From: Oscillospiraceae bacterium
Lineage (GTDB): Bacteria; Bacillota; Clostridia; UMGS1810
Length of the DNA: 64,000 nucleotides
NCBI GenBank assembly: GCA_015069095.1
Contig: SVJH01000008.1
Coordinates: 1 to 64,000, forward strand
Direction: 5' to 3'
This document shows positions 33,388-40,752 of the stretch, piece by piece (position 1 is the stretch's first letter; every line of letters begins with the position of its first letter). The notes below the pieces were generated by a model. The model made no database searches. It had not been told where the DNA came from and was given only the letters and a program-made list of their open reading frames with translations. Both the position numbers and the translations under genes were made by a program.

Positions 33388-34340
33388 TTCCTGATTTAAG
33401 ATTTTATGATTTTGAATTTAATCTTTTACATATTGCTCACGATTGTATATCGTCTATATGGTCTTCAAAATTTAATGATATCGGAACATTTGAAGCGCAC
33501 TTTCCCATAAAAAGTGATATTGTAAATGCTCTTTTTGATAAAAAATATGTTGTTGCCGTTCAGGACGGAAAACAGGCGATTATTACAGGAGTGCAAATTG
33601 AAAGTGAATTTGTGATTTTCGGTAGAAGTATAAATTATCTTTTATCAAAAAAAATAACACCGTCTTTTGAGAAAAAAGAAACCGTTTCAAATATGTGTAT
33701 AGATTTTGTCAATGATGCATTTAAAGGTGTAGAAAACATTTTTTGTAACGCAAATGAAGAATCTTTAGAAAAATTTGATTTCAAAAAAGAAACATACTCA
33801 CTTACAAGTGATGTAATCCGTGAATGTTTGGAAAAATGTGGCGGAGGTCATAATATGGAATTTGACGTCAAGAACAAAAGATGGGTTTTTAATGTTTTGT
33901 CCGGGCATAAAGTTCCATACGTTTTAAGTGAAGATAATAAAACCGCTTATGATTTGACCTACACTTTGGATATGCTTTCATTTGCAAATAAAGGATACTT
34001 AGAAAAGCAAATTGAGGATGACGGAGAAACAAAAACAGAATGGGTGCTTATTGATAACGATGCTACAAAAACTGGTATATATGCTTTTTATACTATTCTT
34101 TCGTCAGAAACGGAAGAAGATGCAAAAAAAGATTTAAAAAGCAAAGAGATAAAAAATGAAACTGCACTTACAGTAAAAGAATTAAAGTATAACAAAGACT
34201 ATTTTTTAGGAGATACATTTACTGTTGAATATGAAATAGGAAACTTTAAAAAGAAAACAGAAAAAAAGGTTGTCGGAATTGATATTGTGTATGAAAACAA
34301 TCTTATGACCGAAAAACCGATTTTTGAGGAGGTTTTATAA
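33384..34340 (+). CDS. Tail-tip protein (Gp37/Gp68-like, Tal)
   Basis: A 318-residue protein resembling siphovirus ReqiPepy6 Gp37-like tail proteins: RFYDFEFNLLHIAHDCISSIWSSKFNDIGTFEAHFP at the start, SINYLLSKKITPSFEKKETVSNMC, and ELKYNKDYFLGDTFTVEYE near the end. It follows the Dit-like gene with a four-base overlap. It probably forms the tip hub; no peptidoglycan hydrolase domain is visible. Confidence 0.8.
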   Translation: MIPDLRFYDFEFNLLHIAHDCISSIWSSKFNDIGTFEAHFPIKSDIVNALFDKKYVVAVQDGKQAIITGVQIESEFVIFGRSINYLLSKKITPSFEKKETVSNMCIDFVNDAFKGVENIFCNANEESLEKFDFKKETYSLTSDVIRECLEKCGGGHNMEFDVKNKRWVFNVLSGHKVPYVLSEDNKTAYDLTYTLDMLSFANKGYLEKQIEDDGETKTEWVLIDNDATKTGIYAFYTILSSETEEDAKKDLKSKEIKNETALTVKELKYNKDYFLGDTFTVEYEIGNFKKKTEKKVVGIDIVYENNLMTEKPIFEEVL

Positions 34341-34341
34341 A

Positions 34342-35244
34342 ATGGGTTATAAATCAAGTTTTAAAATGGGAAAAACTTACGGCAGCGCAGATTTAAATGA
34401 AATAACAAAAACATTTGTATCAGGCGGTGTTGGCGATACATTTGAAGATGGAATTCCTTATAATTTAAAGTCAATAAATGACATAATAGCTGCATCGGGT
34501 TCAAGTGGTATTGTAAGTGAATCAAATAATTCTTTAAAAGTAGAAATTACAGACGGGAAAGTTAAAATCAATCCCGGACGTGCAATTTTGAATGATGGAA
34601 GCATATGCATTGTTGATGAAGAATGTGTTTATTTGGATTATACACAAAATAGCGTAAATTTTGTGTATATACTTAATAACGACTTGACAAATGACAATGA
34701 ACCTACCGTCAGCTTGAATTTACCTGGCGAAAATGCTGATTATGTTCTTCTTGCAACAATTGATGAAGAAGGAAATATAACAAACGAAAGACATTATGCC
34801 AAAGGAAAGATTGCGGCGCAAAGCAGTAATCTTATGGGACTGGCGTTTTATACAGAAGTAGCATCTTGTAGGGAGATAATTGCTGAAGGAGAGCTGTCAA
34901 CTGTTATATGTGATGATATAACTGGATTTAATTATGCTTTGATAAAATGGGAAAGTAACGACGGCAATTATTATACAATTGCATTTGTTGATTTAGGAAC
35001 AAATATCACAGCATGTGGATACAGATCAAAAAATGTTTCCACTATGCAAAAAATAACCTCCGGCAATACTATGTATCCGCTTGGTTTTTGTGGCGATATG
35101 TACAATGTTAGTGACGGACGTGTGCGAGTATCATGTATTGTTGAAAATAATCAGTTTATTATCAATGAAAAAATAATATATTCAACTGGCGATGATAGGT
35201 TCATACAAAGAGGTATACCGCCGTATAAAATTTGGTTATTTTAA
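34342..35244 (+). CDS. Baseplate/tail fibre protein
   Basis: ATG at 34342, after GAGGAGG, gives 300 residues. The N-terminal part (SADLNEITKTFVSGGV, GIPYNLKSINDI) and the central ISNGKVKINPGRAILNDGSI-like region resemble phage baseplate upper/receptor-binding scaffolds, and the C-terminal 120 residues are beta-rich. It lies between the Tal-like gene and the second tail-tube paralog, where host-recognition proteins usually are. Confidence 0.65.
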   Translation: MGYKSSFKMGKTYGSADLNEITKTFVSGGVGDTFEDGIPYNLKSINDIIAASGSSGIVSESNNSLKVEITDGKVKINPGRAILNDGSICIVDEECVYLDYTQNSVNFVYILNNDLTNDNEPTVSLNLPGENADYVLLATIDEEGNITNERHYAKGKIAAQSSNLMGLAFYTEVASCREIIAEGELSTVICDDITGFNYALIKWESNDGNYYTIAFVDLGTNITACGYRSKNVSTMQKITSGNTMYPLGFCGDMYNVSDGRVRVSCIVENNQFIINEKIIYSTGDDRFIQRGIPPYKIWLF

Positions 35245-35258
35245 AGGAGGGAATTTAA

Positions 35259-36344
35259 ATGAAAAAATTAGTTAAAAGAAGTGATAAAGTTGCTTATTAC
35301 GGACTTAAACAAGCAGACGGAAGCGTTATTTATAAAAAAATGCTTGGTTTTTCTGAACTTAATGTCAGTAAAAATCCTAAAGAATATACAAGACAATATA
35401 CAACAGATGATTTTGAAACAACATCGGTAATTGGGTATTCGCCTTCTATGTCATTTGCATTTGATAGATACAAAGGAAATGAAGTTCAGGATGATATTGT
35501 AAATATTTTTGACAAAGAAATCACAGGAAGCAGTGCATTAAGAACAATACTTATAGTTGACAAGAATGATGAAACATACGGCGGATACAACTGTAAAAAA
35601 CGCTTGTTTGCAGTTGTTCCTGACAATGAGGGTAATTCAACTGATGCATATACATATTCAGGAAATTTTAAATGTAAAGGTAAAAGTGTCAGCGGTGTTG
35701 CAAAACTTGATATATCAGGAAATGCAATATTTTTAAAAGAAATTTCAAGAGAAACTTTTGATAATATGACGACATCGGAGTTTGCAAATTTTGTAACATC
35801 AAGGTTCGTTATGGGCGGAGGATATAGAAAAAGCGGATTATCCCTATGCGAAAAAGACGGAAACAAATACATTGAAATGGGCGAAATAAGATCCAGAAGC
35901 GAAAGAATAAAAATTCATGATATATTTGGTAAAAGAGAATTTACCAAAGAAGATATCGGAAGAACATTTAAAATTTGTGTGCTTATCGCAGGTGGAGACA
36001 ATCTTACAAGAATCGGTATTTTTTCGCCGAATGGAACAAGCCCGATTGTTGCGGTAGATAAAATAACAAAAAATGATTTTAATGGTTACACAAGATTTGA
36101 ACTCGATTACACTGTTACAGCCGATACTTTAAATTATACTCTTCTTGGTATTGACCAAAATACAGAAGATAAGGGATATGAGTGTCAATGGCTCTATATA
36201 GATGATATTTTTGTATATGAGTATGAAAATGTTGCTATGCCTATTATGACATTAGATGAAGTTTTAGAAGAAACTACAGAAGTTGAAGAAAAAGAATCTA
36301 CTGAGACGGAGGAAACTGAAGATGCTACAGAAATACAGTCTTAA
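35259..36344 (+). CDS. Second tail-tube paralog with C-terminal beta-rich extension
   Basis: Residues 1-160 of 361 are clearly homologous to the major tail tube protein at 27104 (shared VKRSDKV, SKNPKEY, GYSPSMSFAFD, NS.DAYTYSGNFK.KG). Residues about 165-330 add a beta-rich domain like a carbohydrate-binding jelly roll (RSERIKIHDIFGKREFTKED, FNGYTRFELDYTV, GYECQWLYIDDIFVYEYE), and the last 30 residues are acidic Glu/Thr. It may decorate the tail tube or form a receptor-binding piece. Strong AAAGGAGG upstream. Confidence 0.7.
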   Translation: MKKLVKRSDKVAYYGLKQADGSVIYKKMLGFSELNVSKNPKEYTRQYTTDDFETTSVIGYSPSMSFAFDRYKGNEVQDDIVNIFDKEITGSSALRTILIVDKNDETYGGYNCKKRLFAVVPDNEGNSTDAYTYSGNFKCKGKSVSGVAKLDISGNAIFLKEISRETFDNMTTSEFANFVTSRFVMGGGYRKSGLSLCEKDGNKYIEMGEIRSRSERIKIHDIFGKREFTKEDIGRTFKICVLIAGGDNLTRIGIFSPNGTSPIVAVDKITKNDFNGYTRFELDYTVTADTLNYTLLGIDQNTEDKGYECQWLYIDDIFVYEYENVAMPIMTLDEVLEETTEVEEKESTETEETEDATEIQS

Positions 36345-36900
36345 AAAAGATGGTAATATAAAACTTTCCAAAAATTTTAAAGTGTGTGAATTTGCTTGTA
36401 AGGATGGTAGTGATACCATCCTTATTTCAAGTGATTTAGTTGAATTATTGCAAAAAATAAGAGACCATTTTGGAAAACCTATAACAATAAATTCTGCATA
36501 TAGAAATGCTACATATAATAAAAAAATAGGCGGTGCGACATATAGTCAGCATGTTCAAGGAACCGCAGCGGATATTGTTGTAAAAGATATTACACCAAAA
36601 GAAATAGCGCAATATGCAGAATATTTAATGCCAAAAATAGGCGGTATAGGTCTTTATTCATCCTTTGTTCACATTGATGTACGACAAAATCGTGCAAGAT
36701 GGGAGAATTACGGAACAGAAAAAGGAGTAAGCGGATTTCCAGGATATGAGGAAGATTTGACTATTGACAATGCAGTAAATATTTTGGTTGAAAATGGAAT
36801 TATATCAGAACCTATAAAATGGAAATCTTCTGCTGCCTGGTCAAAAGAAAATGTAACTTGTTTAATTATAAAGATGGCGGAATATATAAGGAGGTTATAA
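36322..36900 (+). CDS. Endolysin, peptidase M15A family
   Basis: ATG at 36322 has GGAGG nine bases upstream and overlaps the previous gene. The 192-residue product is an M15A-type zinc peptidase with His77 and Asp84 (SQHVQGTAAD) and His117 (FVHIDV), cutting D-amino-acid peptide bonds of peptidoglycan. A second segment (about 145-190: IDNAVNILVENGIISEPIKW, SAAWSKENV) resembles a C-terminal targeting domain common in Clostridia phage lysins. There is no signal peptide; the holin downstream would release it. Confidence 0.87.
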   Translation: MLQKYSLKKDGNIKLSKNFKVCEFACKDGSDTILISSDLVELLQKIRDHFGKPITINSAYRNATYNKKIGGATYSQHVQGTAADIVVKDITPKEIAQYAEYLMPKIGGIGLYSSFVHIDVRQNRARWENYGTEKGVSGFPGYEEDLTIDNAVNILVENGIISEPIKWKSSAAWSKENVTCLIIKMAEYIRRL

Positions 36901-36901
36901 T

Positions 36902-37867
36902 GTGCAAAATAAAAATGGTGTAATACTCGAAATGCCTTCGGTTATTGATTATGATTATGAAGTAGTTTGTGGTGCGCCTCAAACACAGTTTCCCAATAAA
37001 TTCAGTATAGACAGAAAATATGCAGGAAAAGTAAAAAATCAAGGTAACGTTGGTTCTTGCGTTGCAATGGTAATATCAAGCATTGCAGAAGTGTTATATC
37101 GTAAAACTAAAGAAAATGAAGGTTTTACTGAAGAAACAGATTTATATAAAGATTTCTCAGAAGGATGGGTTTACGGAGCATTAAGGAATGACGATTCTAC
37201 AGCAGAAGGAATGATTGTTTCAAATGCATTGGAATACTGGCGGTTGCTTGGTTCTTTACCTTCTATATATTTCGATATGCTCTACGAAATGCCTGATATA
37301 AAGAAAGTAGTTAAATCAAGAGAAGATTTATATAAAATTGCTAAAGAGTTTCCTATAGGCGGATATGTTGCGTTAAACTATGCTGATAAAGAACGAAGGG
37401 ATAACACAATAAAAGATGCTCTTACAAAATATGGTTATGGTCTTTTAGCCGTAAGTAATAATTATTTTGGCGAAGGACATTGCATCATGCTTACCGGATG
37501 GGATGATGAAAACGACAAATATGAATTTAAAAACTCTTGGGGCGAAAACTACCGTGATAAAGGATTTGGATACATTCCAAAAGATAAAGTAAATTCAGTT
37601 TATTTAATTTTGATGGACAAACCCGGACTTAAATTTACTGACGTTTCAGAAGATAAATGGTATTTTAAACCTATAAGAAGTGCTGTTTTAGCAGGAATTG
37701 TTAAAGGTGTAAATGAAACATCTTTTGAACCGGACCGACCTGTTACAAGAGCAGAGTTTACACAAGGTCTTCTTAATGTATATAAAAAGATTGACGAGCA
37801 AAACAATGCAATGTATAAATCTTTAATAGAATACATAGACAGAAAAGTTGATAAAAAACCTGTATAG
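36902..37867 (+). CDS. Papain-like (C1A) protease with SLH domain
   Basis: The 321-residue protein starts with GTG seven bases after AAGGAGG. The protease domain has Gln47 and Cys53 (NQGNVGSCVAM), His193 (EGHCIML) and Asn211 (FKNSWGENY), so the catalytic set is complete. One SLH domain lies at about 244-297 (FTDVSEDKWYF ... ITRAEF-type VTRAEFTQGL), which binds wall polymers of S-layer bacteria. It has no signal peptide or obvious propeptide. It sits between endolysin and holin, so it may attack the S layer during lysis. Confidence 0.85.
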   Translation: MQNKNGVILEMPSVIDYDYEVVCGAPQTQFPNKFSIDRKYAGKVKNQGNVGSCVAMVISSIAEVLYRKTKENEGFTEETDLYKDFSEGWVYGALRNDDSTAEGMIVSNALEYWRLLGSLPSIYFDMLYEMPDIKKVVKSREDLYKIAKEFPIGGYVALNYADKERRDNTIKDALTKYGYGLLAVSNNYFGEGHCIMLTGWDDENDKYEFKNSWGENYRDKGFGYIPKDKVNSVYLILMDKPGLKFTDVSEDKWYFKPIRSAVLAGIVKGVNETSFEPDRPVTRAEFTQGLLNVYKKIDEQNNAMYKSLIEYIDRKVDKKPV

Positions 37868-37878
37868 GAGGAACAAAG

Positions 37879-38076
37879 ATGAAAGAAGATATTTTTAAAT
37901 GGTTCAAAGCTGCAAGTATAAGGGCGATAAAAACATTTGCGCAGACAGCCGCATCACTTATAACAGTAGGTTCGATGATATCAGAAATAAACTGGGGACT
38001 TGTTTGGAGCAGTGCAATTGTTGCTTGTTTATATTCTGTGTTAACATCGGTTGCAGGGTTGCCCGAATTAAAATAA
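37879..38076 (+). CDS. Holin (r1t-like)
   Basis: The 65-residue protein has two predicted membrane helices (about 13-34 and 38-58: FAQTAASLITVGSMI and VWSSAIVACLYSVLTSVAG) with a short turn, resembling r1t-type holins. It follows the endolysin and SLH protease genes with GGAGG in front and is the last gene before the prophage end. It would open the membrane for the endolysin. Confidence 0.82.
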   Translation: MKEDIFKWFKAASIRAIKTFAQTAASLITVGSMISEINWGLVWSSAIVACLYSVLTSVAGLPELK

Positions 38077-38083
38077 AAACACT

Positions 38084-38130
38084 TTAAAAATATCTTTAAA
38101 ATGTTTTTAAATGGTGTTTTAAAGATAGAA
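38084..38130. repeat. TTTTAAA block cluster near the right end
   Basis: CTTTAAAAA, CTTTAAAAT, TTTTTAAAT and GTTTTAAAG follow one another every 10-11 bases, about 200 bases inside the right terminus, echoing the left-end clusters. These are candidate transposase end sites. Confidence 0.45.
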
Positions 38131-38201
38131 AAAATGTGATAAAAAATAAGGAAATTTTAAAAAAATAAAATAAAATGTTTTAAAAAAACATTTAAAATAA
38201 T

Positions 38202-38250
38202 AAAAACGCTATTTTCTTAAGTAAAAATTACTTTTAAAATAGCGTTTTTT
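38202..38250. terminator. Terminator at the end of the late operon
   Basis: AAAACGCTATTTT (38202-38214) pairs with AAAATAGCGTTTT (38236-38248), with an inner AAGTAA/TTACTT stem and a T-run after it. It ends prophage transcription before the host DNA. Confidence 0.82.
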
Positions 38251-38323
38251 ATTCTTTTTGAGTGATTTTATGCAATTTATTAAATTAAATGTTAAAAATT
38301 CTCACTTTTCGCGCAAAGCAACA

Positions 38324-38328
38324 GGCGT
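38324..38328. repeat. Right copy of the target duplication (GGCGT)
   Basis: Directly follows the prophage end ...GCAACA and is identical to 8603-8607; the following TCTTCGACGTCCC completes the hairpin whose other half is at the left junction. Confidence 0.85.
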
Positions 38329-38332
38329 CTTC

Positions 38333-38468
38333 GACGTCCCGTTAAGCCTCCCTTGCCTAAAGGGAGGGGGACCACTTTAGTGGTGGAGGGATTGTAAATG
38401 CAAAATAGAAACAATCCCTCAGTCTTTCCTTACGGAAATCCAGCTCCCTTTACACAAGGGAGCCTTTT
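38333..38468. repeat. MITE-like inverted-repeat element
   Basis: About 135 bases start AAGCCTCCCTTG and end CAAGGGAGCCTT, with inner pairs AGGGATTGT/ACAATCCCT and further hairpins. No coding frame. This type of folded element is common between genes in Clostridia. Together with the hairpin target of the prophage it makes up the host spacer 38324-38511; the remainder holds no gene. Confidence 0.65.
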
Positions 38469-38511
38469 TTAAAAATCCTTAAGACCAACGCCCTTTAAGC
38501 CGGGTTTTTTA

Positions 38512-39411
38512 TTATTTAGTAAGTTTTTTTACTAAATCTCTAAAAAGTTCATCGCGTTTAATGTTGTAAACATATTGCATTCGATGTGCTGTATTTATCA
38601 CGCTGTAATGGTAGTCATATGTAGGAAGCGTAAGTGGAATTGAATAAGAATTCATAAAACAATCGTTATCATTTAAAAGATATGCAACTGCAGTAACATC
38701 CCATAGTACTTTTGAAAGCATTTTTCTTTCTTCCATTTCTTTTATTGTGATGTTTACAAGATAGTCAGAGAGTGTATTTTTGCCTTTAAAATAATATTCA
38801 AGTTCCAAAGATGTTACATAGAAACTACTTACAACACCACGACAAGGCAGTTGAATAAAAGGAACACCGCTTTGCATAACACATCTTGCGGCAGCAATAT
38901 CCTGAAACATATTAAATTCATATGTATCGTGATAGTGATGTGCATGACCTCCAAGCCATACTACAACAGTATTCTCTGCTACAAGCGGATTTAATAAAAT
39001 TGCAGATGCAATATTTGTAATTGCACCGATTGCCACAACGTAAAGCGGATTTTTTGGCGAATAATCATTTGCTCTTTTTGCAAGGTCTTGCGCAGCAGGG
39101 GAGATAACAGGTAAAGTTTCATCATCTAAATACTTTTCGCTGCCTTTAAAAACAGGCACTTTTTCGTTCATTATAGAAAGAAGATTTAAAATTTCTGCAT
39201 AACTTTTTTCCATACCGTCTTTTGGACTATTTGATTTCGGATTGAAAAACGGTGCGGCATAAATTGCTTTTGTATTTAGTTTATCTTTTGATTTTAAAAG
39301 ATATGCAACTGCAAACTGGTCATCTATTTCATTAAATGTATCTGTATCTAAAACAACGTCGATTTTCCCTTTTGGCACAGATAGGTTTTTAATTCTTTCA
39401 CATTCTGTCAT
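38512..39411 (-). CDS. Nucleoside hydrolase
   Basis: A 299-residue member of the inosine/uridine-preferring nucleoside hydrolase family, which splits ribonucleosides into base and ribose. The N-terminal calcium-binding DTDTFNEIDDQ is present near residue 22, with a later GAITNIASAILL and WDVTAVAYLL. The GGAGG ribosome site overlaps the end of the kinase-regulator gene just upstream, so the two are co-transcribed: one frees ribose, the other probably phosphorylates or senses it. Confidence 0.88.
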   Translation of the reverse strand: MTECERIKNLSVPKGKIDVVLDTDTFNEIDDQFAVAYLLKSKDKLNTKAIYAAPFFNPKSNSPKDGMEKSYAEILNLLSIMNEKVPVFKGSEKYLDDETLPVISPAAQDLAKRANDYSPKNPLYVVAIGAITNIASAILLNPLVAENTVVVWLGGHAHHYHDTYEFNMFQDIAAARCVMQSGVPFIQLPCRGVVSSFYVTSLELEYYFKGKNTLSDYLVNITIKEMEERKMLSKVLWDVTAVAYLLNDNDCFMNSYSIPLTLPTYDYHYSVINTAHRMQYVYNIKRDELFRDLVKKLTK

Positions 39412-39412
39412 A

Positions 39413-40642
39413 TTATTTTACCTCTTTTCTATATTCAAGCGGATTTTTACCGTATTTTTCTTTGAAAATTTTTCTAAAGAAACTCTCGTTTTCATATCCC
39501 GCATTTTCTATAATGCTTTCTATTGATAAATCTGTGTTTAAAAGCATTTTTGCTGCATATTGACATCGCTTTTGCTGAAGATATTTAGAAAAAGATTTGC
39601 CGGTAAGTTTTTTAATAAGATTTCCGGTGTATACCGATGAATATCCAAGTTTTAACGCTAAATCTTTTAAAGAAGCATTTTTGAAATTTTCGCTTATATA
39701 TGCTTCAATTTTGCCAAGTAAGATTTCCGATTTATTATTTGTATCGTTTGGTTTTAAACCTTCTATGCAGTTTATAACCTCGTCTTTTGAAGGAATTGAA
39801 GGTGCTGCACCATTTCTTGAAACTGCTATTGCAGAGGCAGCAGAAGCGGTTTTTAAAATGTCTTTTATGTTTTCTTTTTTAGATATACCCGAAACAAAAT
39901 AACCTGTAAATGTATCGCCCGCAGCGGTTGTATCAACTGCTTTAACTTTGAATGCACTTTGACGTATAACTGAGTTTTTGTCGATGTAAATACATCCTTT
40001 TTCGCCTAATGTGAGTATTACTTTTAGATGTGGATATGTATTTTTAAAATAAACTATGCATTCTTCGCTTGAGGTGCATCCTGTTATTTCTTCCGCTTCA
40101 ACTTCGTTTAAAAGGATATAAGAGAGCATTTTAAAATCAAGATTTGTTATTTTTTCGTTAAAAGGAGAGGGGTTAAGCATTATGCACATTTCTTTTTCGT
40201 ATGCCTTTTTTACTATGTAATCGATGTTGCTTATTTCGTTTTGCAAAAGTATAATATTGTCTTTTTCAAAGTTATTAAGAACTGTGTCAATAAAGTCTTT
40301 TGTAACCATCTCGTTTGAACCGGGATAAAGAAAAATTGAATTTGAACCTTCTTTATTTACCTGAATTATTGCATGGCCGTTTTTTCCTTCTACTGTTTTA
40401 AGATACGAAATATCAACACCATTTTTTTGCAGAATATCTTTAAGCATTTTTCCGTCTGTGCCGATACATCCGGCGTGAAACACATTTGAACCGGCTTTAG
40501 AAATGGCAATAGACTGATTAAGTCCTTTTCCGCCTGGGAATGTTTCAAGTTTATTTGTAGTAATAGTTTCGCCGCTTCTAACTATGTGGTCGACTGAATA
40601 AACAAAGTCGATATTGCATGAACCAAAATTAAGAATTTTCAT
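39413..40642 (-). CDS. PfkB sugar kinase fused to an AraC-type DNA-binding domain
   Basis: The 409-residue protein has a ribokinase-family domain at about 1-295 (GGKGLNQ at 37-43 and the catalytic AGDTFTG with Asp243) joined to an AraC double helix-turn-helix at about 311-409 (LALKLGYSSVYTGNL; ENAGYENESFFRKIF). Both halves look intact. I start at ATG 40642 (complement), eight bases after AGAGGG. It may bind a sugar with the kinase half and regulate its own operon, which includes the nucleoside hydrolase. Confidence 0.88.
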   Translation of the reverse strand: MKILNFGSCNIDFVYSVDHIVRSGETITTNKLETFPGGKGLNQSIAISKAGSNVFHAGCIGTDGKMLKDILQKNGVDISYLKTVEGKNGHAIIQVNKEGSNSIFLYPGSNEMVTKDFIDTVLNNFEKDNIILLQNEISNIDYIVKKAYEKEMCIMLNPSPFNEKITNLDFKMLSYILLNEVEAEEITGCTSSEECIVYFKNTYPHLKVILTLGEKGCIYIDKNSVIRQSAFKVKAVDTTAAGDTFTGYFVSGISKKENIKDILKTASAASAIAVSRNGAAPSIPSKDEVINCIEGLKPNDTNNKSEILLGKIEAYISENFKNASLKDLALKLGYSSVYTGNLIKKLTGKSFSKYLQQKRCQYAAKMLLNTDLSIESIIENAGYENESFFRKIFKEKYGKNPLEYRKEVK

Positions 40643-40663
40643 TTTCATCACCCTCTTAAATTC

Positions 40664-40691
40664 AGTATATCATATTTTTATATTTAAACAA
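40664..40691 (-). promoter_or_regulatory. Promoter of the kinase-regulator/nucleoside hydrolase operon
   Basis: Minus-strand TTGTTT (40686-40691) and TATACT (40664-40669) with a 16-base spacer, 22 bases before the start codon. Confidence 0.55.
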
Positions 40692-40726
40692 GTACCTTTT
40701 TTATACAAAAACGGACCAAATAAAAT

Positions 40727-40752
40727 AAAAAAGACGTCTTACGACGTCTTTT
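40727..40752. terminator. Terminator overlapping the 3' end of the DUF4091 gene
   Basis: AAAAAGACGTC and GACGTCTTTTT form an 11-bp stem; the stop codon of the DUF4091 gene (TAA complement 40739-40741) falls in its loop, so the last codons are inside the stem. Confidence 0.8.

Larger units (their letters stand above)
8608..38323 (+). mobile_element. Complete Mu-type transposable prophage, 29,716 bp
   Basis: The element starts TGT and ends ACA, has a 5-bp flanking duplication (GGCGT), and encodes a MuA-type DDE transposase, MuB-type ATPase, Gp16-like and Mor-like proteins in Mu order. There is no integrase. The head and tail genes are siphovirus-like, with no sheath or contractile-tail genes. 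All expected modules are present: repressor, early operon, transposition, activator, packaging, head, tail, lysis. No frameshift was seen, so it may be inducible. Confidence 0.92.

Noticed and set aside
35259-35740. Tail tube duplication as an assembly error
   Set aside because: The two copies are clearly diverged in protein sequence and the second carries a unique domain, so it is a true paralog.
37899-38087. Plus-strand frame of 62 residues overlapping the holin
   Set aside because: It is out of frame with the holin gene, has no ribosome site and no membrane pattern.
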